Assembly: GCA_037577475.1 (NCBI GenBank)
Contig: JBAGJB010000219.1
Coordinates: 310,001-374,000 of the forward strand
Direction: 5' to 3'
DNA from: Chaunax sp. Z400
Taxonomy: Eukaryota > Chordata > Actinopteri > Lophiiformes > Chaunacidae
DNA: 64,000 nucleotides
A program made the position numbers and the translations under genes. The stretch's first letter is position 1; the number at the start of each line of letters is the position of its first letter. The notes below the pieces were generated by a model. The model saw only the letters and a program-made list of their open reading frames with translations, made no database searches and was not told the origin of the DNA. Below are positions 21,624-34,932 of this stretch, piece by piece.

Positions 21624-23994
21624 GAGTCTCTACGACCTTCCGTTCCCGAGATACAGACATTCAAAATACGCCCCTACTGGACATGTCATATCTCGGGAAA
21701 GGAAGGTCGCACAGACTCGGGACAAAGACTGGTGTTCTCAGAGACCACATAAACCCCTAGACGGACGTTGGTCCCGAGTCTCTACGACCTTCCGTTTCCG
21801 AGATACACACATTCACTATAGGCGGACCAAACCCCATTCACTTCAATGGGAAAATAAACTTGAGTATAACTCGGGAACGGAAGGTCGTAGAGACTCGGGA
21901 CCATGATCCGTCCGACATAATTCGTGGTCTCTGAACACGCCAGACTTCTCCACGAGTCTCTACGACCTTCCGTTCCCGAGATACAAAAATTCCAAAAATC
22001 ACCAAAAATACATGTCATATCTCGGGAACCGTAAGTCGTAGAGACTCGGTTTACCCGCTGGCATTCTTGGAGACCCCATAAAACCATTGAAAGAGCTTAT
22101 CCCCGAGTCTCTACGACCTTCCGTTCCCGAGATACAGACATTCAAAATACGCCCCTACTGGACATGTCATATCTCGGGAAAGGAAGGTCGCACAGACTCG
22201 GGACAAAGACTGGTGTTCTCAGAGACCACATAAACCCCTAGACGGACGTTGGTCCCGAGTCTCTACGACCTTCCGTTTCCGAGATACACACATTCACTAT
22301 AGGCGAACCAAACCCCATTCACTTCAATGGGAAAATAAACTTGAGTATAACTCGGGAACGGAAGGTCGTAGAGACTCGGGACCATGATCCGTCCGACATA
22401 ATTCGTGGTCTCTGAACACGCCAGACTTCTCCCCGAGTCTCTACGACCTTCCGTTCCCGAGATACAGACATTCAAAATACGCCCCTACTGGACATGTCAT
22501 ATCTCGGGAAAGGAAGGTCGCACAGACTCGGGACAAAGACTGGTGTTCTCAGAGACCACATAAACCCCTAGACAGACGTTGGGCCCGAGTCTCTACGACC
22601 TTCCGTTTCCGAGATACACACATTCACTATAGGCGAACCAAACCCCATTCACTTCAATGGGAAAATAAACTTGAGTATAACTCGGGAACGGAAGGTCGTA
22701 GAGACTCGGGACCATGATCCGTCGGACATAATTCGTGGTCTCTGAACACGCCAGACTTCTCCCCGAGTCTCTACGACCTTCCGTTCCCGAGATACAAAAA
22801 TTCCAAAAATCACCAAAAATACATGTCATATCTCGGGAACCGTAAATCGTAGAGACTCGGTTTACCTGCTGACGTTCTTGGAGACCCCATAAAACCGTTG
22901 AAAGAGCTTATCCCCGAGTCTCTACGACCTTCCGTTCAAAAGTTACCAACCCGGGTAGGGCCCCCATTGAGTTTTTATCCCCTTAACCCTAACCCTAACC
23001 CTAACCCTAACCCCTAACCCACACTTGTCCGCGAGTCTCTACGACCTTCCGTTCCCGAGATACAAAAATTCCAAAAATCACCAAAAATACATGTCATATC
23101 TCGGGAACCGTAAGTCGTAGAGACTCGGTTTACCTGCTGGCATTCTTGGAGACCCCATAAAACCATTGAAAGAGCTTATCCCCGAGTCTCTACGACCTTC
23201 CGTTCCCGAGATACAGACATTCAAAATACGCCCCTACTGGACATGTCATATCTCGGGAAAGGAAGGTCGCACAGACTCGGGACAAAGACTGGTGTTCTCA
23301 GAGACCACATAAACCCCTAGACGGACGTTGGTCCCGAGTCTCTACGACCTTCCGTTTCCGAGATACACACATTCACTATAGGCGGACCAAACCCCATTCA
23401 CTTCAATGGGAAAATAAACTTGAGTATAACTCGGGAACGGAAGGTCGTAGAGACTCGGGACCATGATCCGTCCGACATAATTCGTGGTCTCTGAACACGC
23501 CAGACTTCTCCACGAGTCTCTACGACCTTCCGTTCCCGAGATACAAAAATTCCAAAAATCACCAAAAATACATGTCATATCTCGGGAACCGTAAGTCGTA
23601 GAGACTCGGTTTACCCGCTGGCATTCTTGGAGACCCCATAAAACCATTGAAAGAGCTTATCCCCGAGTCTCTACGACCTTCCGTTCCCGAGATACAGACA
23701 TTCAAAATACGCCCCTACTGGACATGTCATATCTCGGGAAAGGAAGGTCGCACAGACTCGGGACAAAGACTGGTGTTCTCAGAGACCACATAAACCCCTA
23801 GACGGACGTTGGTCCCGAGTCTCTACGACCTTCCGTTTCCGAGATACACACATTCACTATAGGCGAACCAAACCCCATTCACTTCAATGGGAAAATAAAC
23901 TTGAGTATAACTCGGGAACGGAAGGTCGTAGAGACTCGGGACCATGATCCGTCCGACATAATTCGTGGTCTCTGAACACGCCAGACTTCTCCCC
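20875..23994. repeat. Two tandem 1,560-bp higher-order units (DABCB, DAB, DA)
   Basis: Units 20875-22434 and 22435-23994. The second and third words of each agree in detail: ggcggacc in A21776 and A23336, ccacgag at the end of those A copies although they are followed by B, and ccccgag at the end of A22257 and A23817 although followed by D. These two are reversals of the usual end-base association, so they mark a recombinant that was then duplicated. Related 1,560-bp word orders occur at 36286-37845 and 38444-40003. Confidence 0.88.
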
Positions 23995-26900
23995 GAGTCT
24001 CTACGACCTTCCGTTCCCGAGATACAGACATTCAAAATACGCCCCTACTGGACATGTCATATCTCGGGAAAGGAAGGTCGCACAGACTCGGGACAAAGAC
24101 TGGTGTTCTCAGAGACCACATAAACCCCTAGACAGACGTTGGGCCCGAGTCTCTACGACCTTCCGTTTCCGAGATACACACATTCACTATAGGCGAACCA
24201 AACCCCATTCACTTCAATGGGAAAATAAACTTGAGTATAACTCGGGAACGGAAGGTCGTAGAGACTCGGGACCATGATCCGTTTGACATAATTCGTGGTC
24301 TCTGAACACGCCAGACTTCTCCCCGAGTCTCTACGACCTTCCGTTCCCGAGATACAAAAATTCCAAAAATCACCAAAAATACATGTCATATCTCGGGAAC
24401 CGTAAATCGTAGAGACTCGGTTTACCTGCTGACGTTCTTGGAGATCCCATAAAACCGTTGAAAGAGCTTATCCCCGAGTCTCTACGACCTTCCGTTCAAA
24501 AGTTACCAACCCGGGTAGGGCCCCCATTGAGTTTTTATCCCCTTAACCCTAACCCTAACCCTAACCCTAACCCCTAACCCACACTTGTCCGCGAGTCTCT
24601 ACGACCTTCCGTTCCCGAGATACAGACATTCAAAATACGCCCCTACTGGACATGTCATATCTCGGGAAAGGAAGGTCGCACAGACTCGGGACAAAGACTG
24701 GTGTTCTCAGAGACCACATAAACCCCTAGACGGACGTTGGTCCCGAGTCTCTACGACCTTCCGTTTCCGAGATACACACATTCACTATAGGCGAACCAAA
24801 CCCCATTCACTTCAATGGGAAAATAAACTTGAGTATAACTCGGGAACGGAAGGTCGTAGAGACTCGGGACCATGATCCGTCGGACATAATTCGTGGTCTC
24901 TGAACACGCCAGACTTCTCCCCGAGTCTCTACGACCTTCCGTTCCCGAGATACAAAAATTCCAAAAATCACCAAAAATACATGTCATATCTCGGGAACCG
25001 TAAGTCGTAGAGACTCGGTTTACCCGCTGGCATTCTTTGAGACCCCATAAAACCATTGAAAGAGCTTATCCCCGAGTCTCTACGACCTTCCGTTCCCGAG
25101 ATACAGACATTCAAAATACGCCCCTACTGGACATGTCATATCTCGGGAAAGGAAGGTCGCACAGACTCGGGACAAAGACTGGTGTTCTCAGAGACCACAT
25201 AAACCCCTAGACGGACGTTGGTCCCGAGTCTCTACGACCTTCCGTTTCCGAGATACACACATTCACTATAGGCGAACCAAACCCCATTCACTTCAATGGG
25301 AAAATAAACTTGAGTATAACTCGGGAACGGAAGGTCGTAGAGACTCGGGACCATGATCCGTTGGACATAATTCGTGGTCTCTGAACACGCCAGACTTCTC
25401 CCCGAGTCTCTACGACCTTCCGTTCCCGAGATACAAAAATTCCAAAAATCACCAAAAATACATGTCATATCTCGGGAACCGTAAATCGTAGAGACTCGGT
25501 TTACCTGCTGACGTTCTTGGAGACCCCATAAAACCGTTGAAAGAGCTTATCCCCGAGTCTCTACGACCTTCCGTTCAAAAGTTACCAACCCGGGTAGGGC
25601 CCCCATTGAGTTTTTATCCCCTTAACCCTAACCCTAACCCTAACCCTAACCCCTAACCCACACTTGTCCGCGAGTCTCTACGACCTTCCGTTCCCGAGAT
25701 ACAAAAATTCCAAAAATCACCAAAAATACATGTCATATCTCGGGAACCGTAAGTCGTAGAGACTCGGTTTACCCGCTGGCATTCTTGGAGACCCCATAAA
25801 ACCATTGAAAGAGCTTATCCCCGAGTCTCTACGACCTTCCGTTCCCGAGATACAGACATTCAAAATACGCCCCTACTGGACATGTCATATCTCGGGAAAG
25901 GAAGGTCGCACAGACTCGGGACAAAGACTGGTGTCCTCAGAGACCACATAAACCCCTAGACGGACGTTGGTCCCGAGTCTCTACGACCTTCCGTTTCCGA
26001 GATACACACATTCACTATAGGCGAACCAAACCCCATTCACTTCAATGGGAAAATAAACTTGAGTATAACTCGGGAACGGAAGGTCGTAGAGACTCGGGAC
26101 CATGATCCGTCCGACATAATTCGTGGTCTCTGAACACGCCAGACTTCTCCACGAGTCTCTACGACCTTCCGTTCCCGAGATACAGACATTTAAAATACGC
26201 CCCTACTGGACATGTCATATCTCGGGAAAGGAAGGTCGCACAGACTCGGGACAAAGACTGGTGTTCTCAGAGACCACATAAACCCCTAGACAGACGTTGG
26301 GCCCGAGTCTCTACGACCTTCCGTTTCCGAGATACACACATTCACTATAGGCGAACCAAACCCCATTCACTTCAATGGGAAAATAAACTTGAGTATAACT
26401 CGGGAACGGAAGGTCGTAGAGACTCGGGACCATGATCCGTTGGACATAATTCGTGGTCTCTGAACACGCCAGACTTCTCCCCGAGTCTCTACGACCTTCC
26501 GTTCCCGAGATACAAAAATTCCAAAAATCACCAAAAATACATGTCATATCTCGGGAACCGTAAATCGTAGAGACTCGGTTTACCTGCTGACGTTCTTGGA
26601 GACCCCATAAAACCGTTGAAAGAGCTTATCCCCGAGTCTCTACGACCTTCCGTTCAAAAGTTACCAACCCGGGTAGGGCCCCCATTGAGTTTTTATCCCC
26701 TTAACCCTAACCCTAACCCTAACCCTAACCCACACTTGTCCGCGAGTCTCTACGACCTTCCGTTCCCGAGATACAGACATTCAAAATACGCCCCTACTGG
26801 ACATGTCATATCTCGGGAAAGGAAGGTCGCACAGACTCGGGACAAACACTGGTGTTCTCAGAGACCACATAAACCCCTAGACGGACGTTGGTCCCGAGTC

Positions 26901-29900
26901 TCTACGACCTTCCGTTTCCGAGATTCACACATTCACTATAGGCGAACCAAACCCCATTCACTTCAATGGGAAAATAAACTTGAGTATAACTCGGGAACGG
27001 AAGGTCGTAGAGACTCGGGACCATGATCCGTCCGACATAATTCGTGGTCTCTGAACACGCCAGACTTCTCCACGAGTCTCTACGACCTTCCGTTCCCGAG
27101 ATACAGACATTCAAAATACGCCCCTACTGGACATGTCATATCTCGGGAAAGGAAGGTCGCACAGACTCGGGACAAAGACTGGTGTTCTCAGAGACCACAT
27201 AAACCCCTAGACGGACGTTGGTCCCGAGTCTCTACGACCTTCCGTTTCCGAGATACACACATTCACTATAGGCGAACCAAACCCCATTCACTTCAATGGG
27301 AAAATAAACTTGAGTATAACTCGGGAACGGAAGGTCGTAGAGACTCGGGACCATGATCCGTCCGACATAATTCGTGGTCTCTGAACACTCCACACTTCTC
27401 CACGAGTCTCTACGACCTTCCGTTCCCGAGATACAGACATTCAAAATACGCCCCTACTGGACATGTCATATCTCGGGAAAGGAAGGTCGCACAGACTCGG
27501 GACGAAGACTGGTGTTCTCAGAGACCACATAAACCCCTAGACGGACGTTGGTCCCGAGTCTCTACGACCTTCCGTTTCCGAGATACACACATTCACTATA
27601 GGCGAACCAAACCCCATTCACTTCAATGGGAAAATAAACTTGAGTATAACTCGGGAACGGAAGGTCGTAGAGACTCGGGACCATGATCCGTCGGACATAA
27701 TTCGTGGTCTCTGAACACGCCAGACTTCTCCCCGAGTCTCTACGACCTTCCGTTCCCGAGATACAAAAATTCCAAAAATCACCAAAAATACATGTCATAT
27801 CTCGGGAACCGTAAGTCGTAGAGACTCGGTTTACCTGCTGACGTTCTTGGAGACCCCATAAAACCGTTGAAAGAGCTTATCCCCGAGTCTCTACGACCTT
27901 CCGTTCAAAAGTTACCAACCCGGGTAGGGCCCCGATTGAGTTTTTATCCCCTTAACCCTAACCCTAACCCTAACCCTAACCCCTAACCCACACTTGTCCG
28001 CGAGTCTCTACGACCTTCCGTTCCCGAGATACAGACATTCAAAATACGCCCCTACTGGACATGTCATATCTCGGGAAAGGAAGGTCGCACAGACTCGGGT
28101 CAAAGACTGGTGTTCTCAGAGACCACATAAACCCCTAGACGGACGTTGGTCCCGAGTCTCTACGACCTTCCGTTTCCGAGATACACACATTCACTATAGG
28201 CGAACCAAACCCCATTCACTTCAATGGGAAAATAAACTTGAGTATAACTCGGGAACGGAAGGTCGTAGAGACTCGGGACCCTGATCCGTCGGACATAATT
28301 CGTGGTCTCTGAACACGCCAGACTTCTCCCCGAGTCTCTACGACCTTCCGTTCCCGAGATACAAACATTCCAAAAATCACGAAAAATACATGTCATATCT
28401 CGGGAACCGTAAGTCGTAGAGACTCGGTTTACCTGCTGGCATTCTTGGAGACCCCATAAAACCATTGAAAGAGCTTATCCCCGAGTCTCTACGACCTTCC
28501 GTTCCCGAGATACAGACATTCAAAATACGCCCCTACTGGACATGTCATATCTCGGGAAAGGAAGGTCCCACAGACTCGGGACAAAGACTGGTGTTCTCAG
28601 AGACCACATAAACCCCTAGACGGACGTTGGTCCCGAGTCTCTACGACCTTCCGTTTCCGAGATACACACATTCACTATAGGCGAACCAAACCCCATTCAC
28701 TTCAATGGGAAAATAAACTTGAGTATAACTCGGGAACGGAAGGTCGTAGAGACTCGGGACCATGATCCGTCCGACATAATTCGTGGTCTCTGAACACGCC
28801 AGACTTCTCCACGAGTCTCTACGACCTTCCGTTCCCGAGATACAGACATTCAAAATACGCCCCTACTGGACATGTCATATCTCGGGAAAGGAAGGTCGCA
28901 CAGACTCGGGACAAAGACTGGTGTTCTCAGAGACCACATAAACCCCTAGACGGACGTTGGTCCCGAGTCTCTACGACCTTCCGTTTCCGAGATTCACACA
29001 TTCACTATAGGCGAACCAAACCCCATTCACTTCAATGGGAAAATAAACTTGAGTATAATCTCGGGAACGGAAGGTCGTAGAGACTCGGGACCATGATCCG
29101 TCCGACATAATTCGTGGTCTCTGAACACGCCAGACTTCTCCACGAGTCTCTACGACCTTCCGTTCCCGAGATACAGACATTCAAAATACGCCCCTACTGG
29201 ACATGTCATATCTCGGGAAAGGAAGGTCGCACAGACTCGGGACAAAGACTGGTGTTCTCAGAGACCACATAAACCCCTAGACGGACGTTGGTCCCGAGTC
29301 TCTACGACCTTCCGTTTCCGAGATACACACATTCACTATAGGCGAACCAAACCCCATTCACTTCAATGGGAAAATAAACTTGAGTATAACTCGGCAACGG
29401 AAGGTCGTAGAGACTCGGGACCATGATCCGTCCGACATAATTCGTGGTCTCTGAACACGCCACACTTCTCCATGAGTCTCTACGACCTTCCGTTCCCGAG
29501 ATACAAAAATTCCAAAAATCACCAAAAATACATGTCATATCTCGGGAACCGTAAGTCGTAGAGACTCGGTTTACCCGCTGGCATTCTTGGAGACCCCATA
29601 AAACCATTGAAAGAGCTTATCCCCTAGTCTCTACGACCTTCCGTTCCCGAGATACAGACATTCAAAATACGCCCCTACTGGACATGTCATATCTCGGGAA
29701 AGGAAGGTCGCACAGACTCGGGACAAAGACTGGTGTTCTCAGATACCACATAAACCCCTAGACGGACGTTGGTCCCGAGTCTCTACGACCTTCCGTTTCC
29801 GAGATACACACATTCACTATAGGCGAACCAAACCCCATTCACTTCAATGGGAAAATAAACTTGAGTATAACTCGGGAACGGAAGGTCGTAGAGACTCGGG

Positions 29901-31842
29901 ACCATGATCCGTCCGACATAATTCGTGGTCTCTGAACACGCCACACTTCTCCACGAGTCTCTACGACCTTCCGTTCCCGAGATACAGACATTCAAAATAC
30001 GCCCCTACTGGACATGTCATATCTCGGGAAAGGAAGGTCGCACAGACTCGGGACGAAGACTGGTGTTCTCAGAGACCACATAAACCCCTAGACGGACGTT
30101 GGTACCGAGTCTCTACGACCTTCCGTTTCCGAGATACACACATTCACTATAGGCGAACCAAACCCCATTCACTTCAATGGGAAAATAAACTTGAGTATAA
30201 CTCGGGAACGGAAGGTCGTAGAGACTCGGGACCATGATCCGTCGGACATAATTCGTGGTCTCTGAACACGCCAGACTTCTCCCCGAGTCTCTACGACCTT
30301 CCGTTCCCGAGATACAAAAATTCCAAAAATCACCAAAAATACATGTCATATCTCGGGAACCGTAAGTCCTAGAGACTCGGTTTACCCGCTGGCATTCTTG
30401 GAGACCCCATAAAACCATTGAAAGAGCTTATCCCCGAGTCTCTACGACCTTCCGTTCCCGAGATACAGACATTCAAAATACGCCCCTACTGGACATGTCA
30501 TATCTCGGGAAAGGAAGGTCGCACAGAGTCGGGACAAAGACTGGTGTTCTCAGAGACCACATAAACCCCTAGACGGACGTTGGTCCCGAGTCTCTACGAC
30601 CTTCCGTTTCCGAGATTCACACATTCACTATAGGCGAACCAAACCCCATTCACTTCAATGGGAAAATAAACTTGAGTATAACTCGGGAACGGAAGGTCGT
30701 AGAGACTCGGGACCATGATCCGTCCGACATAATTCGTGGTCTCTGAACACGCCAGACTTCTCCACGAGTCTCTACGACCTTCCGTTCCCGAGATACAGAC
30801 ATTCAAAATACGCCCCTACTGGACATGTCATATCTCGGGAAAGGAAGGTCGCACAGACTCGGGACAAAGACTGGTGTTCTCAGAGACCACATAAACCCCT
30901 AGACGGACGTTGGTCCCGAGTCTCTACGACCTTCCGTTTCCGAGAGTCACACATTCACTATAGGCGAACCAAACCCCATTCACTTCAATGGGAAAATAAA
31001 CTTGAGTATAACTCGGGAACGGAAGGTCGTAGAGACTCGGGACCATGATCCGTCCGACATAATTCGTGGTCTCTGAACACGCCAGACTTCTCCCCGAGTC
31101 TCTACGACCTTCCGTTCCCGAGATACAAAAATTCCAAAAATCACCAAAAATACATGTCATATCTCGGGAACCGTAAGTCGTAGAGACTCGGTTTACCTGC
31201 TGACGTTCTTGGAGACCCCATAAAACCGTTGAAAGAGCTTATCCCCGAGTCTCTACGACCTTCCGTTCAAAAGTTACCAACCCGGATAGGGCCCCGATTG
31301 AGTTTTTATCCCCTTAACCCTAACCCTAACCCTAACCCTAACCCCTAACCCACACTTGTCCGCGAGTCTCTACGACCTTCCGTTCCCGAGATAGACATTC
31401 AAAATACGCCCCTACTGGACATGTCATATCTCGGGAAAGGAAGGTCGCACAGACTCGGGACAAAGACTGGTGTTCTCAGAGACCACATAAACCCCTAGAC
31501 GGACGTTGGTCCCGAGTCTCTACGACCTTCCGTTTCCGAGATACACACATTCACTATAGGCGAACCAAACCCCATTCACTTCAATGGGAAAATAAACTTG
31601 AGTATAACTCGGGAACGGAAGGTCGTAGAGACTCGGGACCATGATCCGTCGGACATAATTCGTGGTCTCTGAACACGCCAGACTTCTCCCCGAGTCTCTA
31701 CGACCTTCCGTTCCCGAGATACAAAAATTCCAAAAATCACCAAAAATACATGTCATATCTCGGGAACCGTAAGTCGTAGAGACTCGTTTTACCCGCTGGC
31801 ATTCTTGGAGACCCCATAAAACCATTGAAAGAGCTTATCCCC
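23995..31842. repeat. Segment containing the left copy of a 6.9-kb duplication
   Basis: D23995 ABC; D24593 AB; D25074 ABCB; D25823 A; D26153 ABC (110-bp C); D26744 A; D27074 A; D27404 ABC; D28002 AB; D28483 A; D28813 A (179 bp); D29144 AB; D29625 A; D29955 AB; D30436 A; D30766 ABC; D31364 (150 bp) AB. From about 24593 to 31513 it matches 40602-48937. Shared rare variants include tgtcctcag (D25823/D41832), aaacactgg (D26744/D42760), ctcggcaacgg (A29296/A46122), ctccatgag, cagataccac (D29625/D46451) and ttggtaccgag (before A30107/A46933). Confidence 0.9.
26634..26743 (+). repeat. Short C module lacking the CCCCTAA unit (110 bp)
   Basis: The tract at 26705-26731 is (CCCTAA)4 followed directly by CCC; the 7-bp CCCCTAA found in all other complete C modules is missing. 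The 7-bp loss shifts frame and is the sole reason a 136-codon reading frame (26616-27026) runs through this C module; its telomeric part reads as an Asn-Pro repeat. I do not regard that frame as a gene. Confidence 0.9.
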
Positions 31843-34800
31843 GAGTCTCTACGACCTTCCGTTCCCGAGATACAGACATTCAAAATACGCCCCTACTGGA
31901 CATGTCATATCTCGGGAAAGGAAGGTCGCACAGACTCGGGACAAAGACTGGTGTTCTCAGAGACCACATAAACCCCTAGACGGACGTTGGTCCCGAGTCT
32001 CTACGACCTTCCGTTTCCGAGATTCACACATTCACTATAGGCGAACCAAACCCCATTCACTTCAATGGGAAAATAAACGAGTATAACTCGGGAACGGAAG
32101 GTCGTAGAGACTCGGGACCATGATCCGTCCGACATAATTCGTGGTCTCTGAACACGCCAGACTTCTCCACGAGTCTCTACGACCTTCTGTTCCCGAGATA
32201 CAAAAATTCCAAAAATCACCAAAAATACATGTCATATCTCGGGAACCGTAAGTCGTAGAGACTCGGTTTACCTGCTGACGTTCTTGGAGACACCATAAAA
32301 CCGTTGAAAGAGCTTATCCCCGAGTCTCTACGACCTTCCGTTCAAAAGTTACCAACCCGGGTAGGGCCCCGATTGAGTTTTTATCCCCTTAACCCTAACC
32401 CTAACCCTAACCCTAACCCCTAACCCACACTTGTCCGCGAGTCTCTACGACCTTCCGTTCCCGAGATACAAAAATTCCAAAAATCACCAAAAATACATGT
32501 CATATCTCAGGAACCGTAAGTCGTAGAGACTCGGTTTACCCGCTGGCATTCTTGGAGACCCCATAAAACCATTGAAAGAGCTTATCCCCGAGTCTCTACG
32601 ACCTTCCGTTCCCGAGATACAGACATTCAAAATACGCCCCTACTGGACATGTCATATCTCGGGAAAGGAAGGTCGCACAGACTCGGGACAAAGACTGGTG
32701 TTCTAAGAGACCACATAAACCCCTAGACGGACGTTGGTCCCGAGTCTCTACGACCTTCCGTTTCCGAGATACACACATTCACTATAGGCGAACCAAACCC
32801 CATTCACTTCAATGGGAAAATAAACTTGAGTATAACTCGGGAACGGAAGGTCGTAGAGACTCGGGACCCTGATCCGTCGGACATAATTCGTGGTCTCTGA
32901 ACACGCCAGACTTCTCCCCGAGTCTCTACGACCTTCCGTTCCCGAGATACAAACATTCCAAAAATCACGAAAAATACATGTCATATCTCGGGAACCGTAA
33001 GTCGTAGAGACTCGGTTTAGCTGCCGGCATTCTTGGAGACCCCATAAAACCATTGAAAGAGCTTATCCCCGAGTCTCTACGACCTTCCGTTCCCGAGATA
33101 CAGACATTCAAAATACGCCCCTACTGGACATGTCATATCTCGGGAAAGGAAGGTCCCACAGACTCGGGACAAAGACTGGTGTTCTCAGAGACCACATAAA
33201 CCCCTAGACGGACGTTGGTCCCGAGTCTCTACGACCTTCCGTTTCCGAGATACACACATTCACTATAGGCGAACCAAACCCCATTCACTTCAATGGGAAA
33301 ATAAACTTGAGTATAACTCGGGAACGGAAGGTCGTAGAGACTCGGGACCATGATCCGTCCGACATAATTCGTGGTCTCTGAACACGCCAGACTTCTCCAC
33401 GAGTCTCTACGACCTTCCGTTCCCGAGATACAGACATTCAAAATACGCCCCTACTGGACATGTCATATCTCGGGAAAGGAAGGTCGCACAGACTCGGGAC
33501 AAAGACTGGTGTTCTCAGAGACCACATAAACCCCTAGACAGACGTTGGGCCCGAGTCTCTACGACCTTCCGTTTCCGAGATACACACATTCACTATAGGC
33601 GAACCAAACCCCATTCACTTCAATGGGAAAATAAACTTGAGTATAACTCGGGAACGGAAGGTCGTAGAGACTCGGGACCATGATCCGTTGGACATAATTC
33701 GTGGTCTCTGAACACGCCAGACTTCTCCCCGAGTCTCTACGACCTTCCGTTCCCGAGATACAAAAATTCCAAAAATCACCAAAAATACATGTCATATCTC
33801 GGGAACCGTAAATCGTAGAGACTCGGTTTACCTGCTGACGTCCTTGGAGACCCCATAAAACCATTGAAAGAGCTTATCCCCGAGTCTCTACGACCTTCCG
33901 TTCAAAAGTTACCAACCCGGGTAGGGCCCCCATTGAGTTTTTATCCCCTTAGCCCTAACCCTAACCCTAACCCTAACCCCTAACCCACACTTGTCCGCGA
34001 GTCTCTACGACCTTCCGTTCCCGAGATACAGACATTCAAAATACGCCCTTACTGGACATGTCATATCTCGGGAAAGGAAGGTCGCACAGACTCGGGACAA
34101 AGACTGGTGTTCTCAGAGACCACATAAACCCCTAGACGGACGTTGGTCCCGAGTCTCTACGACCTTCCGTTTCCGAGATACACACATTCACTATAGGCGG
34201 ACCAAACCCCATTCACTTCAATGGGAAAATAAACTTGAGTATAACTCGGGAACGGAAGGTCGTAGAGACTCGGGACCATGATCCGTCCGACATAATTCGT
34301 GGTCTCTGAACACGCCAGACTTCTCCACGAGTCTCTACGACCTTCCGTTCCCGAGATACAGACATTCAAAATACGCCCCTACTGGACATGTCATATCTCG
34401 GGAAAGGAAGGTCGCACAGACTCGGGACAAAGACTGGTGTTCTCAGAGACCACATAAACCCCTAGACAGACGTTGGGCCCGAGTCTCTACGACCTTCCGT
34501 TTCCGAGATACACACATTCACTATAGGCGAACCAAACCCCATTCACTTCAATGGGAAAATAAACTTGAGTATAACTCGTGAACGGAAGGTCGTAGAGACT
34601 CGGGACCATGATCCGTTGGACATAATTCGTGGTCTCTGAACACGCCAGACTTCTCCCCGAGTCTCTACGACCTTCCGTTCCCGAGATACAAAAATTCCAA
34701 AAATCACCAAAAATACATGTCATATCTCGGGAACCGTAAATCGTAGAGACTCGGTTTACCTGCTGACGTTCTTGGAGACCCCATAAAACCGTTGAAAGAG

Positions 34801-34932
34801 CTTATCCCCGAGTCTCTACGACCTTCCGTTCAAAAGTTACCAACCCGGGTAGGGCCCCCATTGAGTTTTTATCCCCTTAACCCTAACCCTAACCCTAACC
34901 CTAACCCTAACCCCTAACCCACACTTGTCCGC
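31843..34932. repeat. 3,090-bp composite block, copy 4
   Basis: D31843 A31995 (176 bp) B32171 C32322 B32439; D32590 A32742 B32920; D33071 A33223; D33401 A33553 B33731 C33882; D33999 A34151; D34329 A34481 B34659 C34810 (123 bp). Private substitutions: ggtttagctg at about 33017, gtccttgg at about 33840, ctcgtgaacgg in A34481. It is 16 kb or more from the other copies, so the block was spread by a long-range event and not by simple neighbour amplification. Confidence 0.92.
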
